NCBI GenBank assembly: GCA_963971535.1
Contig: OZ020594.1
Location: 119,137,127-119,201,126, forward strand
DNA length: 64,000 bases
Source of the DNA: Notolepis coatsorum
Lineage: Eukaryota; Chordata; Actinopteri; Aulopiformes; Paralepididae
Reading direction: 5' to 3'
The notes under the pieces are model-generated. The model was not told where the DNA came from, did no database searches, and worked only from the letters and a program-made list of their open reading frames with translations. The position numbers and the translations under genes were made by a program. Below are positions 22,292 to 35,343 of the stretch, in pieces; the stretch's first letter is position 1, and every line of letters begins with the position of its first letter.

Positions 22292-22710
22292 GAGAGTCTG
22301 CTTGAGAATGCTGATCCTGAGTATGCTGATCCTGAGTCCATCGACCAGCCAGAAACTCTGCGGGACGAGCCATGGACTCTGCGGGATGAGCCGCCTGCCC
22401 AGAACCAGCCCTCCCAGTCCAGCACGGGCGACTCCCCTACATGCCGCACCAGATCTGGGAGAGCTGTCGTGCCGCCTGTGAGATACAGCGACAGCGATTA
22501 TGACACGAGCCAACGCTGAAGGTTGAGCTCCACCGGTAGGCTATGTTCTGGAACCTCTGGCCCCAAGCAACTGATACTGACAATATGAATTTATTATTTG
22601 TTACATTATTCCTGTTGGTAAGCTATTGGGAAAAGTGATTGAAGTATTTTGCTAATTCTGGTCTGCAGTAAGAGAGTAATAACTTTTACTAAAAGTAATA
22701 ACTTTTCCTT

Positions 22711-22722
22711 AAGAAAGGGGGA
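22711..22722 (+). other. Polypurine tract
   Basis: AAGAAAGGGGGA directly before the 3' LTR, the usual plus-strand primer of LTR retroelements. Confidence 0.85.
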
Positions 22723-22902
22723 TGTGATATATGGTACTCGGGTTCGATTAAGAGCAGCGTGTTGAAGAGTGTTGTGATCGACTAATGATGTCTGTGGTGC
22801 ATTCCTGACCTGACGCTCACTAAACCTGTTGCTGTGGCTACCAACTGAGCGTGTGTGTGTTGTCCAGTTATTGCTATACGGAACCCAGCCAAAACTACAA
22901 CA
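22723..22902 (+). mobile_element. 3' LTR of the gypsy element
   Basis: 180 bp, about 97% identical to 1569-1748 (five differences counted by eye), TGTGATAT...ACAACA. It is followed by CCCCC, matching the base run before the 5' LTR. Confidence 0.9.
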
Positions 22903-24650
22903 CCCCCAGAGTATAAAGAGGCTGGCATGCAACACCTTTATCTTCCCTGCACAGGTTCACACACACAGGTTTTTACTTTGAATTATTTCCTTCTGGGGAT
23001 GGAGATTAATTGTATGATTGATAGTGTAAATATATGTAGTTGGGACGGAGAGGGTGTGCTTGGGAAACGGGATGTGCAGGATCATGATGATGGCTGTGCT
23101 TGTGTAACTAGGGCAGGGTGTGATTATGGGACTCAAAGATTTTTATTGAGGAATAGAATTCTTTCAACAGTTTTTGGACTGAGACGGTTTCTTTTCTTGC
23201 TGACCACTTCTCCAGCTTTTGAGAAAACCTGTTCACGTGGAACAGATGAGGCTGGAATACAAAGATAGCGTTTTGCCAGTCTGAACAAATGAGGGTACAC
23301 ATGTTTGTGGTTGCTCCAGTACAAAAGTGGATCTTCAGATCTTTCCAGGGGAGGATCAGTGTTGTATCTCTGGACCTCTACAGTGGCATCTGCTGTGGCA
23401 TTTCGTGACCTTCTCGCAGTCGCAGCATCTTGGTCCATAGTTTTCCACAGGTTAAAGGCTGAAAGACATTGAAAGAGAAACACAACAGTATTTATTTAGT
23501 ACTTAAAGGTTTCAATTTGTATCATATTTTTACTTATTTAGTCCTGTACAGTACATCAATAATAATCTAGTTATAATATTACCTGTGGAGGGTGGATTTT
23601 CTACATTTGGTGCAGTGTGTTGTGGTTGAGCTGATGGGTCTGTGTGCTTCATCAGTGCTGCACATTCACCTGTCAGTCTTGCTACTGCTACTTGCGCTTG
23701 GTTTTGACTGTGGAAGCCGATGGTTTTGAGCCTTGGGTCAAGCAGTGTTGCCAGGGACAAACGGCTTGAGCTCTCAAGTGTATCAAACTTATGTATGAGG
23801 GTTGCAAGCATGTTTTGTCCAGCTGTATTGCTGTCACGTTGGTGGTTTTCCCCAGAATTTCATGTGTTGAATATGTTAGCATTTTTATCAGTGGAATCAC
23901 CATCGACCCTGACACTCTCTTCTGGGATATTTCCACCGTTGCCATGTAAAATGGGTAGAGCACTTGTAAGCATGCTGCTATTGTGTCATAGTCATCGGAA
24001 GAGAGAGGATTAACATCCGTTCTCAGTGATGCAAGTGCTGCCCCCACTGTTAGCCTCTCATCATACAGGCGTTGTTGCAGCATTAGGAAGGTGCTGTTCC
24101 AGCGAGTGTCCACCTCTTGGATCACCTTCAGCACTGGACGACTCATTAGCACCTGCACACTGGTCAGCCTCTCTTTAGCAGTAGTGCTGGATCGGAAAAG
24201 CGTCACTATTCTCCGTGCCCTTGTGCGTAGATCCTCTAGGCCAGGTGTTTGCTCTAGGGATCTTTTTACCACTAGATTTAGTGCATGTGCAATGCACACA
24301 ACATGCCTAACCTCCAGATTTCTGGCAGTGGCCATCATGTTTGATGCAGCATCCGTCACAAGGCATCTAACCTTGGTTGCAATGCCCCACTCCTCCATGA
24401 GAGACCTCATAGTAGCTGCAAGGTTTTCAGCTGTATGCACTTGAGGGAATGGCATCACTCCCAAAAGTACAGTGGCCATCTTTGCAGCGTCACCTTCGTG
24501 GACATAATGGCATGTTACTGCAAGATAAGCATCCATATTAATGGAGGTCCACATATCTGCAGTCAGGCTCACACCCTCTATGTCCTGCAGTTGAGCCTTG
24601 TCCTTGGTCTTCTCCTCCTCATACTTATCCACCACCATTTTCTTCAGAAC

Positions 24651-24838
24651 CTGTCAAGTCAAGAGTTTTATTTGTCACGGCATACAATCATACAGTGAAA
24701 TGCGGGTGGTCATGCCCACAGCGATTGTGCAATAATACAAGTAATAAGAATAAGACATAACGGGTATAATGTACATGTACAAAATCATGGTAAAAGACAT
24801 GCTAAAGCCCTGCGATAGTGCAATACAGTGTAAGCTAC
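24651..24838 (-). mobile_element. Retroelement 3' end in hAT intron
   Basis: Minus strand: CATTTCACTGTATGATTG, CCGTGACAAATAAAACTC, then TTGACTTGACAG. It is the same tail as 4780-5150. The tail abuts exon 3, and its last CTTGACAG now stands where the splice acceptor must be. Confidence 0.7.
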
Positions 24839-25199
24839 CTGTCTAGAAGGCAGAATGTATGTGGGATCAAGCTTTCCCACAAACTCTTTGAAGCCCTGAT
24901 CATCCACGATGGAAAAAGGCTGGGAGTCTTTCACCACCATGTTGACAAGGGCCTCATCCAGCTCTTGCTTCCGGTCCACTAAGACAGACAAACAAATAAT
25001 TTTTTTTTTAAATAAGGCAAGGCATGATGAACGATACTATTATATCATATTGCATTTGTATAGTGTGTTTAATGAATGATAATGAGTTAATGAGTGTGTA
25101 ATAATGTTTGTACAGTCAATAAAACCTACCTTGATCTGAGTCCTGCTGGTTCTCCTTCTCATGCTCGGCTCTGCAGTGCCTCAGCATTGAGGACGTATT

Positions 25200-25255
25200 G
25201 TTATTATTATTATGATTATGATTATGATTATGATTATGATTATGATTATGATTAT

Positions 25256-25351
<96 letters not shown>
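25200..25351. repeat. (ATT)n/(AAT)n/(ATGATT)n microsatellite inside the BED exon
   Basis: TTATGA-type units, then AAT units, then ATT units, total about 150 bp. On the minus strand the run stays in frame and codes for Asn, Tyr and Asn-His repeats between the Cys pair and His pair of the BED finger. Copy 2 (27341-27489) has different run lengths, also in frame. Confidence 0.9.
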
Positions 25352-25352
<1 letters not shown>

Positions 25353-25551
25353 GGCCAATTGGTGATGACACAGCAAGCACTTGACCTGTAGACAAATCAA
25401 ATTGCATCCAAACTAATTATTTGATGGTCTCTACAAAGCATAATACATAGGCTACACAACACATATCTAATCATATAGAAATTGAATGCTACTCTTATTT
25501 GTACACTCTCAGAAACACATTATTAAGGAGTACAATGCACACATAGCTTAC

Positions 25552-25933
25552 TAGGACTGATCAGATCAAAGTGTTCCCACATTTAAGAACGGCTTCTCTT
25601 CTTAGCTGGCTCCATGATGATCAAAAAACAACTCTCAATAGCAACTCTCAAAAACAACTACCACTCCTACTACAAAACCACACAGATCGAGTGAAATGTT
25701 TTGGGCGTTTATGTAGAGTAGAATGCCGCGCAAACAAAGTCTCGCGTTACGAAACAGTCTCGCCGTGTCGAAACCAGTCACATGATTCCCTGAGCGAACG
25801 ATACACTTACTGGTTCGGACGTCATAGGTCACGTGACTTTTGCCGTAGCAAAGCAGGCTTTAAAGCAGGGTTTGGGGGAAATGTAGTTTCGAGTTTGACG
25901 CTTGTATCGGAGCATTGGTTTCATAGGGCCATC
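25552..25933. promoter_or_regulatory. Dispersed promoter-like segment
   Basis: Parts recur elsewhere: AGGACTGATCAGATCAAAG ... GCCGCGCAAACAAA also at 58905-59050, and GGAAATGTAGTTTCGAGTTTG also at 45780 and inverted near 57595. It lies upstream of the minus-strand BED exon, contains CpGs and a CACGTGAC word, and is copied at 27690-28071. A promoter role is inferred from position and repetition only. Confidence 0.35.
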
Positions 25934-26287
25934 ACTACATGTATCATTTCATGTGTGTGCATGTATCATTTCATGTCTGTGCATGTATCATTTCATGTGT
26001 GTGCATGTATCATTTCATGTGTGTGCATGTATCAATTCATGTGTGTGCATGTATCATTTCATGTGTGTGCATGTATCAATTCATGTGTGTGCATGTATCA
26101 TTTCATGTGTGTGCATGTATCAATTCATGTGTGTGCATGTATCATTTCATGTGTGTGCATGTATCTTTTCATGTGTGTGCATGTATCAATTCATGTGTGT
26201 GCATGTATCATTTCATGTGTGTGCATGTATCAATTCATGTCTGTGCATGTATCATTTCATGTCTGTGCATGTATCATTTCATGTGTG
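25934..26287. repeat. 22-bp minisatellite (CATGTATCATTTCATGTGTG)
   Basis: About 16 units of 22 bp with ATTT/AATT and GTGT/CTGT variants in all three open frames. Repeated as part of the tandem duplication at 28072-28425. Confidence 0.92.
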
Positions 26288-26654
26288 AGAATTGTAGCTC
26301 CATATTTGTATACAGAGAAGCACTTAAATCATTGAATGGATATTGCAGTGAAAATGCTAATGAGAAAGTATCAAATAGAATGAATAGTTGTAAGGATTAA
26401 CATTTGAAGTAATGCTTTATAATTAGAACAGTGGGGCCAACAACAGTATACAGCAGCACAGTCTCACAGTATTATTGTTCATTGAATTCATTACACAAAT
26501 GAGAGCAACAGCATGTGTGTTTGTTTGATTCTCCACTCCCCCCTATGCAGGGGGTGCAACACTAGGTCCTCTGCTGTGCAGGGTCCACCTAACAGAGGAC
26601 ATGGAAGGACGTGCTCCATGGTCTGGGGTTCTGTGCCACAGTCACATTTTATGT

Positions 26655-26812
26655 CACCTTTTATGATGAATTGAAAATGGGGGACCCTGATGTAAACAAG
26701 ACGAAAGTCTTTCTCTGGTCTGCATCCCCTTAAAAATTGTATGTATTGAGCTGTACTGTACTGTACCCATTCTGCTATCTGTTAATAAACTTTTCAATCA
26801 ATCAATCAACAT
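26655..26812 (+). mobile_element. LINE 3' tail
   Basis: GATGAATTGAAAATGGGGG through CTGCATCCCCTTAAAAATTG to TTAATAAACTTTTC and TCAATCAATCAAC. Same family tail as at 5765-5890. Second copy at 28793-28950 through the tandem duplication. Confidence 0.8.
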
Positions 26813-27076
26813 GTGGTTGGGCCACTAAGATAGCCCCATCTGCTTGGGGCTTCCCTGGAACACCTGGTGTAACTGAGGGGTACAATTCCCTGACTGTATT
26901 GTTAGATATGATATTTAATACCACTACCTCTTGTACTTTAACTTCTGGCCATCCAGTACATGATATAAGTATGATGAACACTTTCCCACCTGATGAAACG
27001 AGTCCACACAAATGTACAAATCGAATATTTAATATAGCAAAAGGTATATACAACGTTCACTTGTTTACACTTGTTG

Positions 27077-29210
<2,134 letters not shown>

Positions 29211-30491
29211 ATGATTTGAAATATGCACTTGTATGGCAAATGAGTATTCGTAGGTAAATCAACATTGAATGTCCAATCTCTGGTTACGCAGGGAGTAAGT
29301 ATACAACCTGGATATTTAGGAAACTATAGCGATGGTACTTAAATGATTATAGCTGGATACACTAAGGGGGGGGGGGGTCCCGCTGGTTGTAAGACAGTAG
29401 GAGGGGGGGTTAGAGAAGCCGCTGGCGGTATCCCATCTGGCCGACGATTTCTTGGGAGAATTCAAAGTCTTGAACACGGTGCCCACAGAACCTCGGTCCG
29501 CAGACGAATACAGCTGGACCCTCTGGTGGACGGTAGCTGCCGGTCCACAACGGAGAGACGTGAGGCGACCTCACTGGTGTAGAGCGCCGTCTCACCTGGA
29601 GTCCTCTCCGGGGGGTAGTTCCAACACTCCGCAGTGTTGGCCGTTATCCATGGAATAATCAAAGCACCCAAAGCATAATCCAAGCCGTGGAAGGCTCGCC
29701 GTCGTCCGGGTAGAGTAATCCAATATACAGGTCCAGTCGCCCTGGCCCGGAGCTCCTCGGATGCAAGCACCACTAGGGGTCTGCCCAGCCTGGTTAAGCG
29801 TCCAGATAACGTCAGGAACGATGGGGGTACTGATAACTTTACAACTCTAACCGAACGATGCACCATACATAAATAGACTATTATTAGCTTAATAGAATAC
29901 GTCCAACTCGACGGTATAGTGCCAAACTATGACTATTCAACTATTAATCCACACGATATCTCAATGCCTATTCTGAGGCCAAGTAGGCCTTACTACACCA
30001 CACGTGCGTCGTGGGTGAGGCTTCGCGTCTGTCACTCTGTTGGAGGGTAAAGAACTGGACTAAAAGAAAGTTCTACTTTTCTTGCGCCATATATATATGC
30101 GCTATGAACAAATAGTACCATTCGTATTTCGCCAGACGTATTCCTACGCGGAACCGGGGCTTGCCACGACATGTTGGGCGGCACGATTGAACTTGAACCT
30201 AGGGGTATGGCAACCTGGCGCCAGGTTCTCGTCCAATGGTAGAATGAAACTATTATGGGCTGTTTAGTAGACTAAAGGGATATTCAGTGCATATTGTACA
30301 AGGAATATACAGGGGATATCAAACGATATACAAATACTATTTAAATATATATATATAAATAAATACATATATTCGGTTTAATCTGATCCTTCACAACAGC
30401 CGCCCCCTAATTAGTCCCACCTAATTAGCTAAGCAGAGACAGATTAACTGCACTGTCTACCACTCAAGGTCCGCTGTAAGGGTCAGTCAAC

Positions 30492-33400
30492 TCACAAAGT
30501 CATGGGGTCATGGTCATCATCGATAGTATCTGGGAGTCGGGGCAGTTCTATGAGCCTCGCCACGGGTCGTGTGTAAGTGCGCCCTTGGACGAGTACTTCA
30601 GCTGCTCGGACCTTGCCATCGGCACCGGTGATCACTTTGCTTACGCGGCCAGCCGGCCATATAGCTCTGGGTAGTGACTGGTCGATAATCATGACGACTG
30701 TTCCTTCTGTCAAATTGTCTCTCTCTTTTACCCACTTCTGGCGGGTCTGTAGAGACGGTAGGTAGTGGAGTAGGAAGCTGCTCCAAAACTTGTCAGCTAG
30801 TACTTGACTGTACCTCCACATTCTTCGGCCGTTCGCTTCTTCAGGCCTGTACATTGTCTGGGGTAGCGCAGGGTCCAGCCGCCCCATTAGGAGTGTGTTG
30901 GGGGTGACTGGGTCGACATCTGCTACATCACTGGAGACGTAACCGAGGGGCTTTGAGTTCAATACTCCCTCGATCTCCGTGAGGACTCTCTCTGCTCCTG
31001 CGTGGTGTACATCCTCGTCGTATTTCTTTATGATCAGCTCTGTGACCTTGTGTCGGCTGTTCAAGACGATCGGGTACTTAATATCATCCGGTAGATCGGG
31101 GGCTCTCCGCAGGCGACCACCCACTCTGATGAGATTATGGGCGTCACTCTCTGGTGCCAGGTGGTGCAGTCTGCTGTCTGATGGGACGGGGTTTCCTCCC
31201 TGTAGACAGTCTAGCTCATCGGGGAACGAGTCTCTCTGGGCTCGTTGTAGTAGAAGAAGTTCTGCTTCTTCGTAGTCAGCTGCTGACATGTCAGTGGTGG
31301 ACTGAATCTCTGGGTGGTGCCGCAGGAATGTTCTTTGCTGCGCACTCGCTAGGGTAATGCAGTCATCTATGTTGGGGTCTGTGGAGGCGACTGTGCTCAG
31401 TCCACAGAACATAGGTTTCTTGTTCTCAGCCTCCTCGTTACTTGCTTCCCGTGGGGTGGGTGTAGGCCACTCTCCTTCCGGGAGCTTGAGGAATTCTGGT
31501 CCGTCACTGTAGATGTTGCGACGGGTTAGGTCATCCAGAGACATTCCCCGGGTGATGACGTCAGCTGGGTTGTGTTTGGTGTCCACATACCGCCAGCTCG
31601 CTGCTTCTGTTAGCTCTTGAATCTCGGTGACTCTGACTCCCACGAAGACTTTGTATCTGCATGAATCAGACTTGATCCATGTGAGTACTGTCGTGGAATC
31701 TGACCACAAGATTGTTCTGTGCACCGGAATGGTGAGTTCACGTTGGATTAACGTGGCTAGATGCGCTCCTGCTAGGGCTGCGCAGAGCTCTAGACGTGGG
31801 ATAGATTGTTGCTTACGTGGGGCTATTCTTGAGCGGGCCAGGATGAAAGCAGTGTGTATCTTTCCTCCCTTCTCTTGGGCACGCAAGTAGGCCACCGATC
31901 CATAGGCTACTTCGGAGGCGTCGCTGAAGACGTGTAGATCAATCTTGCATGTCTCTGGCCTCACTGTGGATGGGAAGTAGCTGCGGCGTATATTGACGCC
32001 TGGGAGTGAGCGGAGTTCCGTCTCCCACTCTCTCCATGTTGAGGCAAGGTGTGCGGGCATTGGGTCGTCCCAGCCCTGGTCCTTGTCCCATAGTGCTCGT
32101 ACAATCATCTTTGCCCTGGTGGTGTAAGGTAGAATACATCCCAACGGGTCATATTGTCTGGCGAGTGTTCTGTACACACTCCGTCTGGTGGGCGGTGTGG
32201 CAATGTATGACGCCGTGTATGGCTGATACATCGGCGGGCGTTGGGGGAGAGGCCTCCTAGGCGAGTCTCCTCTTGCGCCTCTCTGTGGGCTGGTACCGGC
32301 AGGGTACCATGGCCCGCTGGTCCAGGTGCTGTTCCTCGGGGCTGGTCGTGCGTCGTGCGCACCCGTGAATAGAGTCGGGGGTCTGTAGCGCAGCGCCGCG
32401 GGGGTATAGCCTGGGCTGTACTGGACCTCCTGGTCCGGTGGAGTACTGTGCTGTCGTCGGGCTTGGTTTTCCTCCTCTCCCTCTTCTTCCTCTATCAGAT
32501 CTTCCAGATCCTGTAATCGTTTGTTTAGCTTCTCCGCAGTGTATGCCGCTCCTTCCTTGTAGCTGGGTCTCGCTTGGACCGGTCTGGGAAGGGGGTCTGC
32601 GGGGGGTATAGGCTTGGTCTGTTGGTCAAGTTCAGGGTCGCTTGCTCGTTTAGGAGGCGCTGCCCTTGACTGTTGTCTCGACGAGTTCCTTGAACCCCTG
32701 GCGGAGGGAGAGGGTGTTGCCCTGGGGATCATCAGCCGCTTCATTAGCCGCGCCCGTAACTTGTCGCGCTCGGCTTGTAGTCTGTCGCGCTCGGCTTGGC
32801 GCTGGATGAGATCGATGTTGCGCTCTGCTTCTCTTCGGGCATAGTCAGCGGCGCGCTGGGCTTCGGCGGCGGCGCGCTCTGCTTCTCTTTGGGCATAGTC
32901 AGCGACGCGCTGGGCTTCGGCGGCGGCGCGCTCTGCTTGTCTTTGGGCACCGTCAGCGGCGCGCTGGGCTTCGGCGGCGGCGCGCTCTGCTGCGGCGGCG
33001 GCGCGCTCTGCTGCGGCCCGGTCTCTTACCATATTAATTTCCGTCTGAAGGCGTCTCATCTCCCGGCGTATGCGCTCTTCTTCGCTCCGTTGCTGCGCTT
33101 GGAGGTGTTCTATTTCACCCTGAAGTCGATCGCGTTCGGTAGAGGCTGTCAGGCTGACGAGGAACGCCTGTTGTAGCATCCTCTCCGCTTCGCTGGGGGA
33201 AGGCGGTTGTGGAGGTGAGCCGCTCCTGCGTGAGCCGCTCCTGGGGGTACTCGTTGGGGAGTCCTGGAGCTCTATTTCCTCGGCGCTCTCCTCCTCTTCT
33301 TCCGTGCAGAGTTCTCTCTCTGTAGGGTTGTCTTCCTCCCGGGGGTGGTCGGGGACTACTTCTTCGGTAGTGGCGGGGGGTAAAGGCATGTTAGCTCCCT

Positions 33401-33635
33401 CCTGGTCCCCACCGTGAGCTTGGTCAGTTACATTAGGACCTACTAGGGCCTCTGTGGTCGGGGAAACCTGGTCGTTAAGGTCAGACATAATTTTATTTTC
33501 TACTTTTACCGCGTTTACCGTTTGTCGAAGGCTAGGTAGTTGACTGACAGTGTAATCCTCTAAGTACTGAGGTGGCTGTCGTCTGCGCCGCGGGCGTTCT
33601 AGGTTAGGAGGACCGTTTCGTGGAGTGTTCATCAT
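30492..33635 (-). CDS. Gag-RNase H-truncated integrase fusion of the BEL element
   Basis: Single open frame of about 1047 residues from the first ATG (MMNTPRNGPPN). The N-terminal half is gag-like: an acidic, Pro-rich start, then a long coiled coil of AAAERAAAEAQR repeats (about residues 160-300) and a Pro/Arg-rich tail. It then switches directly to the end of BEL reverse transcriptase (YDPLGCILPYTTRAKMIVRA) and RNase H (FSDASEVAYGSVAYL, RLELCAALAGAHLATL, WSDSTTVLTWIKSD). Next comes an integrase start (HHAGAERVLTEI) joined to its downstream part (EGVLNSKPLGYVSSDVADVD) and C-terminus. The protease, the RT catalytic part and most of the integrase core are missing, yet the frame is kept. It cannot be autonomous and probably moves with help from full-length relatives. 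Confidence 0.85.
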   Translation of the reverse strand: MMNTPRNGPPNLERPRRRRQPPQYLEDYTVSQLPSLRQTVNAVKVENKIMSDLNDQVSPTTEALVGPNVTDQAHGGDQEGANMPLPPATTEEVVPDHPREEDNPTERELCTEEEEESAEEIELQDSPTSTPRSGSRRSGSPPQPPSPSEAERMLQQAFLVSLTASTERDRLQGEIEHLQAQQRSEEERIRREMRRLQTEINMVRDRAAAERAAAAAERAAAEAQRAADGAQRQAERAAAEAQRVADYAQREAERAAAEAQRAADYARREAERNIDLIQRQAERDRLQAERDKLRARLMKRLMIPRATPSPSARGSRNSSRQQSRAAPPKRASDPELDQQTKPIPPADPLPRPVQARPSYKEGAAYTAEKLNKRLQDLEDLIEEEEGEEENQARRQHSTPPDQEVQYSPGYTPAALRYRPPTLFTGAHDARPAPRNSTWTSGPWYPAGTSPQRGARGDSPRRPLPQRPPMYQPYTASYIATPPTRRSVYRTLARQYDPLGCILPYTTRAKMIVRALWDKDQGWDDPMPAHLASTWREWETELRSLPGVNIRRSYFPSTVRPETCKIDLHVFSDASEVAYGSVAYLRAQEKGGKIHTAFILARSRIAPRKQQSIPRLELCAALAGAHLATLIQRELTIPVHRTILWSDSTTVLTWIKSDSCRYKVFVGVRVTEIQELTEAASWRYVDTKHNPADVITRGMSLDDLTRRNIYSDGPEFLKLPEGEWPTPTPREASNEEAENKKPMFCGLSTVASTDPNIDDCITLASAQQRTFLRHHPEIQSTTDMSAADYEEAELLLLQRAQRDSFPDELDCLQGGNPVPSDSRLHHLAPESDAHNLIRVGGRLRRAPDLPDDIKYPIVLNSRHKVTELIIKKYDEDVHHAGAERVLTEIEGVLNSKPLGYVSSDVADVDPVTPNTLLMGRLDPALPQTMYRPEEANGRRMWRYSQVLADKFWSSFLLHYLPSLQTRQKWVKERDNLTEGTVVMIIDQSLPRAIWPAGRVSKVITGADGKVRAAEVLVQGRTYTRPVARLIELPRLPDTIDDDHDPMTL

Positions 33636-33684
33636 AGGCCATTTCAATATTAATAACACTATATTAGTATTACACTAGTTACCC

Positions 33685-33703
33685 TCCGGCTCGAAGGACC
33701 AAT
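33685..33703 (-). other. BEL primer-binding site
   Basis: Minus strand TTGGTCCTTCGAGCCGG directly after the LTR end CAGTTACA, with one base between. This matches the TGG-start rule, and I recall a similar site in other BEL/Pao elements. Confidence 0.7.
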
Positions 33704-35098
33704 TGTAACTGAGGGGTACAATTCCCTGACTGTATTGTTAGATATGATATTTAATACCACTACCTCTTGTACTTTAACTTCTGGCCATCCAGTACATGAT
33801 ATAAGTATGATGAACACTTTCCCACCTGATGAAACGAGTCCACACAAATGTACAAATCGAATATTTAATATAGCAAAAGGTATATACAACGTTCACTTGT
33901 TTACACTTATGATTTGAAATATGCACTTGTATGGCAAATGAGTATTCGTAGGTAAATCAACATTGAATGTCCAATCTCTGGTTACGCAGGGAGTAAGTAT
34001 ACAACCTGGATATTTAGGAAACTATAGCGATGGTACTTAAATGATTATAGCTGGATACACTAAGGGGGGGGGGGGTCCCGCTGGTTGTAAGACAGTAGGA
34101 GGGGGGGGGTTAGAGAAGCCGCTGGCGGTATCCCATCTGGCCGACGATTTCTTGGGAGAATTCAAAGTCTTGAACACGGTGCCCACAGAACCTCGGTCCG
34201 CAGACGAATACAGCTGGACCCTCTGGTGGACGGTAGCTGCCGGTCCACAACGGAGAGACGTGAGGCGACCTCACTGGTGTAGAGCGCCGTCTCACCTGGA
34301 GTCCTCTCCGGGGGGTAGTTCCAACACTCCGCAGTGTTGGCCGTTATCCATGGAATAATCAAAGCACCCAAAGCATAATCCAAGCCGTGGAAGGCTCGCC
34401 GTCGTCCGGGTAGAGTAATCCAATATACAGGTCCAGTCGCCCTGGCCCGGAGCTCCTCGGATGCAAGCACCACTAGGGGTCTGCCCAGCCTGGTTAAGCG
34501 TCCAGATAACGTCAGGAACGATGGGGGTACTGATAACTTTACAACTCTAACCGAACGATGCACCATACATAAATAGACTATTATTAGCTTAATAGAATAC
34601 GTCCAACTCGACGGTATAGTGCCAAACTATGACTATTCAACTATTAATCCACACGATATCTCAATGCCTATTCTGAGGCCAAGTAGGCCTTACTACACCA
34701 CACGTGCGTCGTGGGTGAGGCTTCGCGTCTGTCACTCTGTTGGAGGGTAAAGAACTGGACTAAAAGAAAGTTCTACTTTTCTTGCGCCATATATATATGC
34801 GCTATGAACAAATAGTACCATTCGTATTTCGCCAGACGTATTCCTACGCGGAACCGGGGCTTGCCACGACATGTTGGGCGGCACGATTGAACTTGAACCT
34901 AGGGGTATGGCAACCTGGCGCCAGGTTCTCGTCCAATGGTAGAATGAAACTATTATGGGCTGTTTAGTAGACTAAAGGGATATTCAGTGCATATTGTACA
35001 AGGAATATACAGGGGATATCAAACGATATACAAATACTATTTAAATATATATATATAAATAAATACATATATTCGGTTTAATCTGATCCTTCACAACA
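33704..35098 (-). mobile_element. 5' LTR of the BEL element
   Basis: 1395 bp, essentially identical to 29006-30398; two extra G in the run at about 34100-34107. It is exceptionally long for a BEL LTR in a short element. The minus strand carries an AT-rich stretch (35025-35080) close to its start. Confidence 0.9.
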
Positions 35099-35103
35099 CC
35101 TGG

Positions 35104-35343
35104 AAAGGAGCTAAGCAGCTATGACCCACGTGGCGTGTGGCCGGGATTACACACAATATCGGACCTTAACAGGAAACCCAACAGCACAGCTAACATTGCT
35201 GCCTCCCTACCGGATGAGCTGAACAGCTTTTACGCCCGTTTTGAACGGTACCACCAACCTTCCAGGGGAAGCCCCCACCACTCATTAACCCCTACCACAA
35301 GTCTGTACGATGAACGGTTCATGAGATATGAAAGTTATTGCAA
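35104..35343 (+). pseudogene. LINE fragment (linker before the RT domain)
   Basis: Reads GLHTISDLNRKPNSTANIA and LPDELNSFYARFE, the pre-RT region typical of fish non-LTR elements (often LN[TS]FYARF). The left part of this sequence precedes the BEL insertion (before 29006). It stops soon after. Confidence 0.7.

Larger units (their letters stand above)
23133..25385 (-). pseudogene. BED-finger hAT transposase gene, four visible exons
   Basis: Minus-strand exons: BED finger 25130-25385 (acceptor TTTGTCTACAG, donor GTAGGT; KCLLCHHQ ... LRHCRAEHEKE); 24839-24978 (DEALVNMVVKDSQPFSIVDD, donor GTAGCT); 23583-24650 (LTADMWTSINMDAYLAVT, VTDAASNMMATARNL, CIAHALNLVVKRSLEQ, RWNSTFLMLQ, LLDPRLK); and 23133-23458 with the hATC dimerisation part (SSVPREQVFSKAGEVVSKKR). 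This is a ZBED1-like hAT transposase, a nuclear DNA-binding enzyme. Faults: a microsatellite in the BED exon, a one-base shift near 23815, and a retroelement in the intron before exon 3. It is otherwise complete. Terminal inverted repeats were not located, so it may be an element or a host-retained relative. Confidence 0.8.
24936..27072. repeat. 2.14-kb tandem duplication, copy 1
   Basis: 24936-27072 is repeated at 27077-29210 with almost no differences except microsatellite lengths. It contains the start of hAT exon 2, the BED exon, a promoter-like segment, a minisatellite, a LINE tail, and the first 205 bp of the BEL LTR (26868-27072). Between the copies are four extra bases (GTTG, 27073-27076), which make a local repeat with the following CATGTTGAC. 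Confidence 0.93.

Noticed and set aside
22240..22513. Minus-strand frames over the gypsy 3' end
   Set aside because: Antisense to the integrase end and 3' region; no motifs.
32006..33176. Plus-strand frames opposite the BEL ORF
   Set aside because: Antisense shadows of the Ala/Glu/Arg-rich coiled-coil coding region.
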